A stretch of 64,000 nt of DNA. Origin: Pseudocercospora fijiensis CIRAD86. Lineage: Eukaryota; Ascomycota; Dothideomycetes; Mycosphaerellales; Mycosphaerellaceae. Every line of letters begins with the position of its first letter. The first letter of the stretch is position 1. The DNA is taken from assembly GCF_000340215.1 (NCBI RefSeq), contig NW_006921539.1, positions 1,932,507-1,996,506 on the forward strand, read 5' to 3'. The notes beneath the pieces were generated by a model. That model was not told the DNA's origin. It did no database searches and saw only the letters and a list, made by a program, of their open reading frames with translations. This document shows, one piece after another, positions 22,401 to 34,510 of the stretch. Made by a program: the position numbers and the translations under genes.

Positions 22401-25400
22401 AATATCGTTATTCGCTCCCTATGCTATCTAAACGGTACGGTTGTAATTAGTTATGCGTGTATTATTACGTAGACTATTATATATCTAATATCGGGGATTT
22501 AAAGAACGGGTTACTTCCCTAGTATTAGGATAATTCCTACGTAGGTAGTAGAAACGGTACTAAGTAAGCCTACTGTCCTTATTCTTCCGCTAACAGTATT
22601 CGTAGCCGCATTTATAACGCTATACACGATTAAGGTTTATTATAAGATGCTATTAAGAGTTAAGAATGTCGCCCTTCTTAGCCTAGAGGATTGTAGGCTT
22701 ATTAGGCTTAGGCGCAGTTCGTCGAGGCGTAGGGTTAGTAGCCGTAACATGCTTGCTCTAGAACTTAGCTAGGTCGTTGCAATAGCCCTCGTTATATATT
22801 ATCGGCGGTAGTAGAAGGATCTTGCTATCGATCTAGTATTCCTTTAGCTATACTACTCTATAATTGTAAGAACTGCTACGGGCTTAGAATTCAAACCGAT
22901 TCTAGTAATTAGTAACGCTAAACTTCTTCGTTATTAACTGTATTACGAACGTATAGCGGCGGTAGAAGTAGTACGCTACAATCGCCGGGTTCTCGCGGAT
23001 ATTGTCTCTACTAGTCTTAACCCGCTAATGCTCGTTGCCGCTAGATAGAATATTAGGTATATATCGCTAAAGACTCTACTAGTAATTGTTAGCTGCACTA
23101 TAAGTTAAGAAGAGACGTAGACAACTAATAGCCTTAACGTAGTTCTCTAGCTTATTAGTCTTACTAACCTAGTACGCGCGAGTACCCCGAAGACTATTAC
23201 TATATCGAACAATATTAGCAAGTAGACGCCGGGATTCCTCGTTATTCCGAATTCGAAGTTAGAGCCGCTTTAAGCTCCTCGACAGTAATCTCCTTATATT
23301 AAGGATTCTACTATATAATATAGTCTGCTTTCTTACGTAACTGCTTTCTTATAAGAGTGTTTAAGCTAACGTATCGGAATCGCGGATATAACGCAAATCG
23401 GTAGCGGCGAGGTCTAGTGCTATTATCCTACTTAATAAGATACTTAAGATAGTTATCGTACGACATACCGCGCTAACGAGCCTTAACGAACTCTCTAGAT
23501 CCCTATAGGAATAGCGTCGGGAATGCTCTAGATATAAGACGCTCGGTCTTATTAAACTTATCTAAAGGTACTAGATCGAACGGTAGCATTGTAAGCTAGG
23601 TCTAGTTAGCTACTATATCTTCGTCCCTAGACGTATCTATCTAAGAACGCTATATTCGGCGCTCTATAGCTTCTCGTCGTATACGGTCGTTACGCTAGCG
23701 TCGCTAATTATCCTACTTATTAAGCAAGTCTTAAATCTGCTCTCGCTAGCCTTATAGAATGTATGCTTAGGGAAGAGCCGACTCTTCTAGGTAGTCGGCA
23801 AAGTTGTCTTCGGTATCTTCTTTAATAATAGGGCTAGCGTTGTCTTTAGCGTTATCTCTAGCTAAAGCTTGTATTACGTCTAGAATTAGCGGAGGTAGTA
23901 GAAGCTATACTTTATCGTATTCCTTAATATTTATACGATAAAGAACGGACTCTCCTTCTTAACTGTCGGGTAGCTAAGACAGCCGGTCCTAGTCGATAGT
24001 TATACTAGTATAGTCTAGAGAGTTAGTAATTAAGTGTTTAAGCTACACCTTTACTACCTATCTACGGACTTTGAAATCGCGTATAAAGATACGTCTAGTA
24101 ATCTTATCTCCTTAAGCAGGACGGAGGACTACTGTTTTAATATATTTAGGCACTAATAGCAACTCCGACTAAACTTTCCTAGTATCGCGTAGAAAGTTAA
24201 CTACGTTGTTCTTATACCGCTACTAAGCACCCTTAATTAGCCGCATCTTAACGTAGATATAGATACGGGCGATAAGAATCTCCTTAAGCATAGTTAGCTC
24301 TAGTAGATCCTCGCTATTAAGCCCTATAGGCTATAGACCTAGATCTATTCGATTGTCGCTCGATATAAGGTCCGGGGAAAGATATAGCTTCTTATTGTCT
24401 CCGGTCTTGCGGTAGCGGCGATAGATACTAAATGTTAGAGACTTAGGATTGTTATCTAGCTCTATATTAAACTACCGCTCCTTGTAACCTCGGCTACGAG
24501 TGCTAGTATTATCGATAAGATCTAGATTCTAGCAGTATTTAATCTTCTTATCTTTAAGCTGCTAATAGAAGTCCTGTACTAACTAATAATCGCCGTCGTA
24601 TAATACCGCAATATTAAGATCGCCTACTATAGGGTCTACTATACTAGCATCTAGAAATAGAAGCTCTATATCCTCGAGAAAGTGTCGCTCTATCTCTTGC
24701 TATTACTAAAGTTAGGCTTCGTATACGCGACTACCTATACGGATAGGACGTGTGCCTGCTGCTTCTTGCTAAGCTTTTATTAAATTGTAGCAGCTAGCGT
24801 AGCATGTCTTAAGCTCCTCTTCTAGTTGCTCGGAATTAGCGTTTATAAGGAACTTAAAGCGCTAGCTTTCGTGCTTGTTAGCTATATACTACTTTAGTAT
24901 TATTAGATCGTCTAGGTTATAGCCTTTAGCGTAGTAATTGCAAGTAGAATAGGTACGGCTCTTAACGCCTAGTACGCGGTAAAGTCGGGTAATATAACAA
25001 GGTATATTATAAATGTCGTAGTAGAAGAATACGCGGTTGTCTAGTATCTCGTCGTCTAGATCGAGACCGCTAGTAATACCTCTACTCGGTAGGTTGTCGC
25101 TTCTAAGAGGATCGGTCGGAAAGTCTCTAGTAGAAGGCATTACGTCCTTTTGCGTACGTTCTATAGCTCTAGCGATAATTGTATCGATACTTAGAGTTTA
25201 AGACACTTCCTTACTAGCGCGACGTCGTTATCGATATAAGCGAGAGATGTCGGTCTATATATAACGTACTTTAGCGGTTACTAAATCGTCGCTACTATAT
25301 TAACCGCGATACTAAATGTCTCTAGGATTACCGAAGGATAACGACGACCCCTATATTAGTTAAGAAGGCGGAGGCGGTATTAAGCGGTCTAGCGGAGGCG

Positions 25401-26640
25401 GCATTAAGCGGTCTAGTAGAGGCTTCTTAATAGGATCTCTAGTACGAGGAATAACTAGAATGTTGCTTAATATAGAGGAAGGCGGCGCTAGAGGTATAAT
25501 ATTAGGTATAGAGGAAGGAGCTAGTAACGACTAAATCTAGATTAGCGTAGATGCAGGTCTAGTAGCACCTAGAGCAGGACGACTACGCTTTATAGAAGCA
25601 TTATTGTTATTATTATCTGCTCGCTTTCTTTTACTACTCTTCTTCGCGGTATTAGCAGTGCGATATAAACTATACTAGCGTAGAGTACGCTTTCCCTTTA
25701 TAAAGCAGCGAACCTTCTTCTTCTTGCTATACTTACCTATATAACGCAGCTAATCTACGCCTTTAATGCTATCGTTATTATACTCGCTATTAGACTTCTC
25801 GCCGGCGTCGGGTCGATCGGTAGGCGTATCCTTCTTTAGTAGACCGCTAGGTAGATCGCTACTAGGTACGCTAGTAGCTACTTCTCCGTACTAGTAACTA
25901 AATTGCTAACGGACTTGCGCTATATATAAGTATATCGGCGTGTTCTGCTAGATAATAGCCTAAATCTCGGCTATTAAATTAATATAATAGCGGGTCTTAG
26001 TAGTATATAGGGCAGGCTTAATAGCCTTCGCAGTGTGCTACTTAAGATGTATAAGTAGGACATACTTAGTAGTATTGTAAGCCTCCGTATTATGTTCTAC
26101 TATTACGTCGTCTATTTGCTTCTCGAGGTCGCGAATTATAGGTATAACTTCTTTCTTAAATAGTCGCTCGAGTCGGCGCCTAGTTATACGGCAAGCATTA
26201 TAGCGGTAGACTAGTGCTTAGTCGCGAAAGGTATATAGATCGGCGCTACGCTTAGTATTCTTAGTGTTTAAAGAGAGCGTATAAGAAGTGCTCGAGGCGT
26301 CGCAAATAGCGAGCTTCGACTATAACGCTATCTTGCTATTATTCGTTAGTTATCGTATAGATCGCTACTAATATCTAATCTAAGCGAGGTATATTCGGTA
26401 GGGAAGGCGATAGAGAGCCTAAGAATCGGAAGTCGTAATGCGAAGAAGCGAAGTCGCGAAGTCGCAAAGGAGGTCTCTATTTGTAAGTAGTCCCGGCGAA
26501 GAGAAAGACTATACCCGAATAGGAATAGGATACGGCTTCTTATATATAACGGAATTTACGAGAAGCTAGTATAGACTATAAAGAACATAACTTTATTTAT
26601 AAAGCATTCCCTACTAACTGCTACTATATACGTACCTTTG
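19455..26640 (-). mobile_element. Decayed Helitron (Rep-helicase), approximate limits
   Basis: Minus-strand translation, ignoring stops, gives PIF1-family helicase blocks. These are a motif-Ia-like APTGTTANSIKGSTLHSFF near 21095-21165, a degraded motif II (IIINKKSIIDL) near 21000, and the C-terminal KA*GITLDKAV and TYISVSRVRSLDDIIFEAP near 19940-20080. Upstream, near 22850-22905, is the HUH Rep motif with its histidines replaced by tyrosines. A Rep domain joined to a PIF1 helicase is the definition of an autonomous Helitron, which transposes by rolling-circle replication. I could not identify the terminal TC and CTRR ends or the 3' hairpin, so both limits are rough; the element may continue beyond the minisatellite at its 5' side. 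Confidence 0.78.
19900..25140 (-). pseudogene. Helitron Rep-helicase coding remnant
   Basis: Broken by dozens of TAG codons. The order on the minus strand is an N-terminal segment (one 83-codon open piece at 24889-25140), Rep with R-F-E-F-*-A-R-S-S-S-Y-N-Y near 22850-22905, the helicase from about 21400, and the C-terminal helicase block ending near 19930. His-to-Tyr, Gly-to-Ser or Arg, Trp-to-stop and Gln-to-stop changes are all explained by C-to-T in pyrimidine-C-A on one strand or the other. In the putative Walker B region Asp-Glu has become Asn-Lys, again by TG-to-TA. The protein is dead in both its nicking and its ATPase activity. Confidence 0.75.
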
Positions 26641-26648
26641 CAAGCGCT

Positions 26649-26886
26649 AGTACTTAGAGAGAGGGGGATAGTCGTTCCTCCTAAACCCCCTCCCTTACCG
26701 CGTAGAGTGCTCCTAACTTTTGCTAACGTTAGCGCTTAGAGGGAGGGGGATAGTCGTTCCTCCTAAACCCTCTCCCTTACCGCGCGGAATGCTCCTAACT
26801 TTTGCTAACGTTAGTACTTAGAGGGAGGGAATAAACCCTATCTCTTACCGCATAGAGTACTCCTTCTACTAACGTTAGCGCTTAGA
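26649..26886. repeat. ~82-bp minisatellite array, left part
   Basis: Three and a fraction units start at about 26649, 26731, 26813 and 26877. Each begins (A)GCGCTTAGAGGGAGGG or AGTACTTAGAGG, continues GATAGTCGTTCCTCCTAAACC and ends in TTGCTAACGTTAG. The spacing is 82, 82 and 64 bases. The array is interrupted at 26891 by the chromovirus and continues at 34359. Confidence 0.85.
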
Positions 26887-26891
26887 GGCTA
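26887..26891. repeat. Target-site duplication GGCTA, left copy
   Basis: Five bases directly before the left LTR, identical to the five bases directly after the right LTR. Confidence 0.9.
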
Positions 26892-27057
26892 TATAACGGA
26901 GACCTTATATTCGAGGTAACTACGAAGTCGCGAACAACTATCTAAGAGGTCGTAGGGACTAAGTGTTTAAATAGGGATCCGGAGGTGCTAAGCTACGGTA
27001 CGGCCCGTACCGGGCTTTTACGTATTAGACTCGTATATAAAGGGCTTGCCCGTAACA
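26892..27057 (-). repeat. 3' LTR of the chromovirus (left on this strand)
   Basis: 166 bp. On the minus strand it runs TGTTACGGGC... to ...CGTTATA. It differs from the other LTR at six sites, all transitions: TA/TG at the edge, ACG/ACA, TAA/TGA, TGC/TAC, TAC/CAC and GTA/GCA. The polypurine tract is next to it on the internal side, which fixes it as the 3' LTR. Confidence 0.92.
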
Positions 27058-27074
27058 TTACCCCCCCCTTTAAA
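27058..27074 (-). other. Polypurine tract of the chromovirus
   Basis: On the minus strand the run AAAGGGGGGGG is followed by TAA and then the 3' LTR. Such a tract primes plus-strand DNA synthesis in LTR elements and confirms the orientation. Confidence 0.85.
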
Positions 27075-27479
27075 GCGGTCGCATCCCTAAGACCTTCTTT
27101 TAATAGCGCAACTGCAGTTGCATTCTAAACTGTGTCTTCCTTGCTTTCCGCGGCGCCGGCGTTATCTAAATGCGCGCTAGTATACGCCGACGTCGTAGAC
27201 TTAGCAATACCTACCTTATTTACTAACCGCGCCTTCTGCCGCGTAGTATCCTTACCTAAGGCAATATAGCTAGTAACAAGATGTAATAGGTTTGTATACG
27301 CTTCTATAAGTGTAGTAACCCTAGCATTATTATAATACTTACTCTAAGTAGGTACGAGACCCCCTTTATAGAGCGTAGAAGACTAAATAGTCGCACGGGT
27401 TGTAGATCGGGTAACGCGGGTATGCTAAGTGTTAGCTAAGCTAGTCGCAGCATCGCTGCCGATAACAGCATTAATAGGC

Positions 27480-30400
27480 TTAGTAGCCGTTGTCTCTTCC
27501 GTTACTTCCTCGTGCGGCACCTAGTCCTTTAGCGGCTAGAAGTTCGCTAGTTTAGACTTGTTTAGGTAGTTATAGTAAAAGTCTATAACTAATATACGAG
27601 CATTTTTAATTACTACCTTAGAGGGCTCCTATATTGCCTCTATATCTAAGTACCCTTTCTACTAAACTAGATATTTCAAGCTCTTTCCGTTTCCTCTAGA
27701 ATCTAATATCCGCTTAACCTCGTACTTATCTTGCGGTCGATTATCCTCGCCTATAACTTTAAGAGGTAGCGGGCGTGCGGTATAATTACCGTAATAGGGT
27801 CGTAGATATCGCGGGTAGAAAGAGTTATAAACTCGAATACGCGGAGGAAGGTCGACCTTGTAGGCGCTATTTAGATTATCTATAATAGTAACTAGTCCGT
27901 ACTAACGAATGTCGAACTTCTTCGAGGGTCGGGTCGTTTTCTAGTTCGTAGTACTAATATATACCTTGTCTCCTACGCTATAGCGAGGAGTTAGCGTACG
28001 ATGCTTATTAGCGTTGTTAGATTGTATAACTTATACGAGATTTAACTATTCTCGGAGGTGCGAGTAAACTTCCGATATACGCTTAGCGAAACGGTTAGTA
28101 GAGGCTGCATCTAACCGCTGCTTAGTTAGTAAGAGCTTCGCTAGAATGTCGAGATTAAGGTCAATGCGAGGGTAGCGGCCTTTCTCTACGTAGAATAGGG
28201 ATACGCTAGTAACCTTAGAGATATAATTGTTTCGTACTATTTCCGCGAGCGGGTAGAGATCTACCTAGTTATCTTAGGCGTAGTTTATATAGGCGCGGAC
28301 ATACTTCTTAACCTCCTTATTAGTGTTTTTAGACTAACCGTCCGTCTTAGAGTAGAAGGCAGTCGATAACCGTTGCTCTATACCTAACAGTTAATATAGA
28401 CGCTTCTAGAAAGCGGATACCTACTATAGTCCTCGGTCGGATATTAGGCCTATCGGGAGGCCGTAGTGCGGATAATAGTACTTTAAGAAGATATAAGCTA
28501 TATGTTCGGCTTCTATCGATAGTACGGGTAGTAGGTATACTCCTTTTGCTATACGATTAGTAATAGTGCACATATTCTTATATGTTTAACTATCGTACGA
28601 CCCTATAGACGGTAGGAGCTATACGATAAAGTCTATAGCAATTTTATCCTACAGATTGAAGGGTATAGGCATAGGTCGTAAGAGACTAGGATACTAAGTC
28701 TAATTAGGCTTTGTCGTACGGCATATATAGTATCTTTGTATATATTCGCGGACGAATTGCGACATGCCGGGCTAGACGAAGTTCCGAGACACTAGATCGA
28801 ACGTCTTAGTTCGCCCTAGATAGCCGGCACTAGGTGCATCGTAGTATACTCGTAGAATAGTATTATATAGGTCGTAGTCGCTAGGAGGAATAAATACGCA
28901 ATAACCTCCGTAACGGTTCTTAAGGTATACTAACCCTCTAACCTCGATAGTATCTTGCTCGTTTATACGGTATTTGCGCAGAATAGTCACAGGCTTGCGT
29001 TCTTCTAACTATGCTATTATCTCCTTTATAGCGTCGCTCGTATAGGCCTTACGTACGGCACTTAAGATCGCAGAGTCTTAATAAGGTTATAAATTAGGAG
29101 TAGCTATAATCGTAGCGGCGATTAATCGGTCTAGTATAAGAACAGTGCGCACCTGCTATACTAGTCGTAGGTCTTTCTTATCCTGCGGTTTGTCTTAAGG
29201 CCGCCGAGTTAAAGCGTCGGGTTTAGTGCCTTAGGTACTAGGACGGTATACAACCTTAAAGAAGAACTAAGAGAGGAATTTAGCCTATCGGGCCTACCGG
29301 CGATTTAGCTGCTTGCTACTTATAAAGTATTTAAGGTTCTTATAGTCGGATAGCACTAAGATTAGCTTTCCTTTAGCATTAGAGAGATTCTTAAACTCCG
29401 TGCCGTCGGTAAACTCGTAAGCTATTAATTCCGGCCTCTACTCTTCGAATGCCTTAACTATAGCTATTAGCTCCTTGTCGTAGATGTCGTAATTGTACTC
29501 CTGCGGGTTTATCTTCTTAGATAAGTATACGATAGGTCGAAGTATATTGTTAGTGCCTCTCTATAATAGCACCGCTACCGTTACAAAGTCGGATACATTA
29601 GTCTCGAGTACAGTTTCTAGACTAGGCTAAAAGTGCGCGAGGACCGGAGCTTCTACAAAGGCTCTTTTAAGAGTATCGAAAGCTGTTTAGCATTCCGGTA
29701 ACTAGTTCCACTTCGGTGTATCCTTAGTACGAGTAAGCTACGTTATAGGAAGTGCGATACGCGAGAAGTTACGGATAAAACGCCGGTAGAAGTTAGCAAA
29801 TCCGAGGAAAGAAAGCATATCTTTTACATTCTTCGGGGCTTCCTACTCCTAAATAGCGGAGACCTTCTCTAGGTCTATACGTATACTATCCTTGCCGATA
29901 ATAAGCCCTAGGTATTTCGTCTCTTAAACGTAAAACTCGCATTTGTTAATGTCGAGTTAAAGACTAGTATCTAGTAGTTTCCTTATAACCTTCTCGATAT
30001 GCTAGTAGTGCGCTTCCTCGTTATCCGAGAAGACTAAGGTATCGTCGAAATAGGCGGATACAAAGTCGTCGAGGAAGTCGCGAAGGGCGTCGTTAATGTA
30101 CGACTAGAACGTACTAGGAGCGTTATAGAGCCCGAAAGGCATTACTAGACATTTAAACTGTCTATAACGCGTCGTAAAGGCCGTCTTCTATTTATGCCTA
30201 GCGGCAATACGGATGCGGTTAAAAGCAGTAATAACGTCTAACTTAGTAAAGAACTTCTTGCCGCTAATCCGGTTAAGGGTATCTTGAATTAGAGGGATAG
30301 GATATCTGCTTTTTATAGTAAGCTCGTTAAGTGCTCGGTAATCGATATATACGCGCAGCCCCCTACCCGGCTTCTTAACGATTATAACGGGCGAAGCGGC

Positions 30401-33400
30401 GGGTAAGTTACTACGCTATATATTGCCTTTCTCGAGCTAGTTATCGAGCTACTTCTTAATAACTGCGTTTTCTAATGCTAATATAGGGTATAGGCGCTTA
30501 TACGGAGGATTACCTTTCGTAACGATCTTATAGTCTATACTAGGTCGGTAAGGGGGTAGTTTAGACGCTTCTCTACGGACAAAGAGCTAAGCGAGGTAAT
30601 AATATCTCTTAGGAAGTTTGCGTAGCACTTCTTCTATATTGTCCTGTTCGGCCTCGGTCTTAGCTATAAATTTCTCGTAGTCGGAGATTGATATAGCGTA
30701 GTTGTTTAATTAAACGGCGCCTTGCTCGGCGATTGAAATATATATAGCGTAAGCGAAGGCTGCATTCCTAGAGTAGATAGGCCGTGCCGTTATAGCGTAA
30801 GCTAATAGGGCGTATATAGTTACCGGATCTATAGTAGACTTCGCTATATAGGTTTCGTTAGAGTTGATCTATATCGTATGAATCTCCGTATCTTCTTTAA
30901 GGCTTAATCTCTTTAAAGTTGCGAGGTCGATCTATCGAATGCGATTACCGATCTGTTCTACGGACACCTTTACGGGCGGAGGAGGCTCTTGTCCTAAGAT
31001 ATCCGGCCTAGATAGGAAGTCCTAATATCGAGGAGTCCGTATCGCTTTAGGTTAGGAGATTATAGGAACTAAGATAATCTTAGGGTGCTATAAATAATCC
31101 TTGTAGATAGGATCGTTGAACGTAAGTACTTAGTTTCGCTAGTCTTTCTTAGATTAGTATTTAGTATACTAGCTAAACCCTAACACTATATCGTATTCGA
31201 GATCGTCTATAACGAAGTATCGTACCTACTCGGTATATCTACTAATGTTCGTATTAATAGTGCATACCTCGCCGATAAGCTTCTACGTATAGCTGCTATC
31301 TACGAGTCTAAGAGCGACCGGCGGAATAGCAGAGGTTCTAATATTGTGTTTGCGTATATAGGATTTACGGATGTATTCTATATTAGCTCTATCGTCTAGA
31401 AATAGTTCTACGTCTTATGTTTCTACTATCTTCTATCCGACTTTGCTATTAACTATAAAGTAATAAGAGATAGGAGGCAATTTATTAGATTCTTCTTCTA
31501 TAGACGCCTTTAATAAAAGTGCTCTCGGTTTATATAGAGGGGATAGAGTTAATACATCCTATATCGGACTATTACTTGTTACGCTTAAGTAATAGTCTAA
31601 GCATTTCCCTAGCTATTGCTAGGAGCGCCTAATCGGCGCGTAGAAGGGCGCTCGTATTCGTCGAGCGGGCAAGCGGCTTTACTAGCGGAGTATCCTAGTC
31701 GGCGGTAACGGATACACGTACTAGAGGTTACTAGTTAGATACGCATTTCGGCAGTTATAGGTTCTAGATTCTTAAACTTATCTAGACGCTTATTCTATAG
31801 GCGTAGTAGCTTGCTAGTGTTTAGCGAGCGACTACGCGGAGCCTTAGCTAAGACGGTAGAAGCAATAGCTATATATGCGGCTGCGGCGGTTCCTAGTAGT
31901 AGAGCCTTGCCGGTAGGAGGTATAGTCGTAGTCGTATTTGTAGCATTCTTCTTTGCTGCTTCGGCTGCCTTCTTAGCTATGTCTGCTAATTTCTTTGCGG
32001 TATCGTTAGTAGGTAGCTTACGAGGGAAGTCGATCTCTAAGCGCTTAAGCTTGTACTTAATGTCCTAGTACAACTTAGCTAATCCGTTTTTAGAGTAATA
32101 TACTTCTATTACGAGGCGGTTGCGGTATTTGAAGTTAAGTTTCTTCTCGAGACGACGTATAGCTAGCTTCTTGCTATATACGTCTTCTAAGGAAGGAATA
32201 CGAGCGGCGTACTACTAATACTTCGCATAGAAGGAGCTAAAGTTCTTAGAGTTACCCTACTTTAGCGCATCTATCGAATCCTAAGCCTTTTCGATACGGT
32301 CGTGCTCGGTAAAGTACTTATCTATAAAGTCGAACATCTCTCGAACGGATTTAAACGGCTTAGATAAAGTAGTTAGGTCCTTGCGCAATAGGACTATTAG
32401 GACGTATAGCTTTAATATCTTATATACGAGACTATTAGGGTCGGTATAACCGTAGATAAAACGTAGAGCTAACGAGACATCGCGGAAGCGAGTAATACCG
32501 AGCTTAGTGCCGAGTGTAGTATACTAGGTATTAAGATCGATCCTAATAATTTGACCCTTAGAGTCGCGATCTCCCTTGAACTTAGTAGGCTTGTCTACAT
32601 TACGAGAGGTCTTGAACTTATCGTATAGTATCGGGTCGTAGCTAACCGGATTAATAGCCTCTTCCTCGTCTAAGCTATCGCTATCTAAACCCTTTGCTAA
32701 CTTTAACTTCTTAATCTTCTTGCCCTTCTTAGACTTCTTAGACTTCTTAGATTTCTTAGGCTTCTTACCTTCGTTATCGGAGGAGTTATTATCGGAGGAA
32801 GAGGGTAGATTGTTATCTCTACCCGTAAGGTCGATTAGTAGCGGCTTACTGCCTATACTAGCATCGCCCTTATTATTATTATCTCTAGGCGGTAGAGGTA
32901 GCGGGCTACCGCGACGCCTACGCGATAGGGATCGAGAGAGCGATAATCGGCGATCGTTAGGCGAATTAGTACGAGAAGTAGGGCGACTACGCCGAGCGTC
33001 TACGAGGTTACTCTTAAGTTAGCGGATCTTAGTATATAGATTAGCTATATCTTATACGGTCGGAGCGTTAGGATCGGATACCGTATCGAGTACGACTTAG
33101 AGGCGAGCTATATTGCCCTTAGTATCGATAAGCTTCCGCTAAGCTTCTATCTCTACTGCCTCTATCTTTTTAGCCTACAGCCGGTACTCCTTTATATATG
33201 TCTTATACTTCTCGACATCGGCTACGACTAGGTTCTAAGAGAGCGTCTTCCTATAGGAGTCTATCTCTTTCTATAGAGTCTCGGATGCTTTAGCAACGTG
33301 CTTTAGCTTGCTATTCGCCTCTTTATACTTCTTCTTATTAAGTTCGTTTGCCTTAAACAAGACAGAGCATTAGCGGATCGTTTTACGATAGTCCAATTTA

Positions 33401-33870
33401 AGCTATCGTAGTAGTAAATAGATCGAATCGTTGTCTTATAACACTATAGAAGCGAATTGCTCGGAGGTTAGCTTCTAAAGGGATTTCAAGGGGATAGTAA
33501 TAGTCGTTAGTAAGTCGGCTTTAGTCGCCGTATCGTAATCGATTGCTACTTCGTATTACCTAGTCGTATTATCTTTGCGGATATAGGTATCGTAGATTAG
33601 TTTAGAGAAATTAAAAGTCGGGGCTAGAAGTTCTAGATAGGTCGCGTCTTAACGATCTCTATACTCCTACTTAGGACCTTCTAGTAATTTCTCGAGGATC
33701 TCCTTCTCTTACTCGGAGTACTAGTTAGAGGGGAACTCGCCGGGAATAGCGGCTTGTGTCTTATTATCGGGTCGTATAAAGAGTGCGGATTCCCGCGTAG
33801 TACGCCGATAGCGCAGTCGCTTAGGACGCGCTATAGCGGAGAGAGTATATACAAGAGGTGCTAATACTTA
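27480..33870 (-). pseudogene. Chromovirus gag-pol remnant
   Basis: Recognisable pieces on the minus strand: gag with charged helical segments; a protease-like region with VIDDLEYDIVLGFS; RT with [33 protein letters not shown] and the YFDD box; an integrase finger with YYDAPSAGYLGRTKTFDLVSR, in which zinc-binding His are now Tyr; an integrase core with LISDRG; and a chromodomain with DKYEVKRILDSRGNGKSLKY. Stops are TAG at positions where the family has Trp or Gln. There is no sign of large deletions: spacing between domains is normal for a ~7.5-kb element. Confidence 0.88.
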
Positions 33871-34192
33871 CTGTTGTATACTTACTCTTTGTTTGCTACG
33901 AGAGATATAATTGCGGATACTCGAGTCGGGCGCGTATATATTTTATATAGAATAGCGTACTCGGCTAAGTATAGGGCGGATTCGAGTAGAACGCGTCTAT
34001 CTTCTTATAGGCTACGTTCGAGCGAGTTACGGATACGGATACGGATACGGATATGCGAGGCTATCTCTTTATAGCGCTACGCGGTAGCGATTTCGAATAC
34101 GAGTGTCGGATACGGTTTCGGATACGAGTTTCGAATAGGTAGATTGCGTAATACTAATATAGCAGTATCCTATAAGTATATAGTTCGCGAAA

Positions 34193-34358
34193 TGTAACGG
34201 AGACCTTATATTCGAGGTAACTACAAAGTCGCGAACAACTATCTAAGAGGTCGTAGGGACTGAGTGTTTAAATAGGGATCCGGAGGTACTAAGCTACGGC
34301 ACGGCCCGTACCGGGCTTTTACGTATTAGACTCGCATATAAAGGGCTTGCCCGTAACA
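34193..34358 (-). repeat. 5' LTR of the chromovirus (right on this strand)
   Basis: 166 bp, plus-strand TGTAACGGAG... to ...GCCCGTAACA, so it keeps the canonical TG...CA ends that the other LTR has partly lost. The inner flank (minus-strand TTTCGCGAACTATATAC) is where a primer-binding site should be; I could not match it to a tRNA. Confidence 0.92.
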
Positions 34359-34363
34359 GGCTA
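34359..34363. repeat. Target-site duplication GGCTA, right copy
   Basis: Matches 26887-26891 exactly. Confidence 0.9.
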
Positions 34364-34510
34364 GGAGGATAGTCGTTCCTCCTAAACCCTCTATAGCCTT
34401 ACCGCTTTAGTACCTATATTACTTTATTAACGTTAGCGCTTAGGGCAGAGGGGAATAGTCGTCGTAGGCTCCTCCTAAACCCCCCGTACCTACTACGCAG
34501 ACTACTCCTA
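34364..34510. repeat. Minisatellite array, right part
   Basis: Continuation of the array: GGAGGATAGTCGTTCCTCCT follows the duplicated GGCTA, and another unit starts near 34433 (TTAGCGCTTAGGGCAGAGGG). The units here are less regular than on the left. Confidence 0.75.

Larger units (their letters stand above)
26892..34358 (-). mobile_element. Complete Ty3/Gypsy chromovirus, RIP-inactivated
   Basis: 7467 bp on the minus strand, with two 166-bp LTRs and a perfect GGCTA duplication. Domain order along the minus strand is gag (about 33.9-32 kb), aspartic protease (about 31.4-31.15 kb), reverse transcriptase (about 30.4-29.75 kb, with AYFDDTLVFS), RNase H (about 29.6-29.2 kb), integrase (zinc-binding piece at 28772-28990, core to about 28.1 kb) and a C-terminal chromodomain (about 27.73-27.6 kb). 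The chromodomain places it in the chromoviruses. All coding frames are closed by TAG codons. It inserted into the minisatellite, so it is younger than the array. Confidence 0.93.

Noticed and set aside
24889..25140. 83-codon minus-strand frame as an independent small gene
   Set aside because: It is continuous with the Helitron protein frame before and after its stops, and carries the same mutation pattern; it is a fragment of that pseudogene.
31811..33022. Plus-strand open frames of 85 and 100 codons inside the chromovirus
   Set aside because: They lie antisense to the gag and gag-pol junction region of the element and consist of low-complexity Leu/Ser/Arg runs; they are shadows of the minus-strand remnant.
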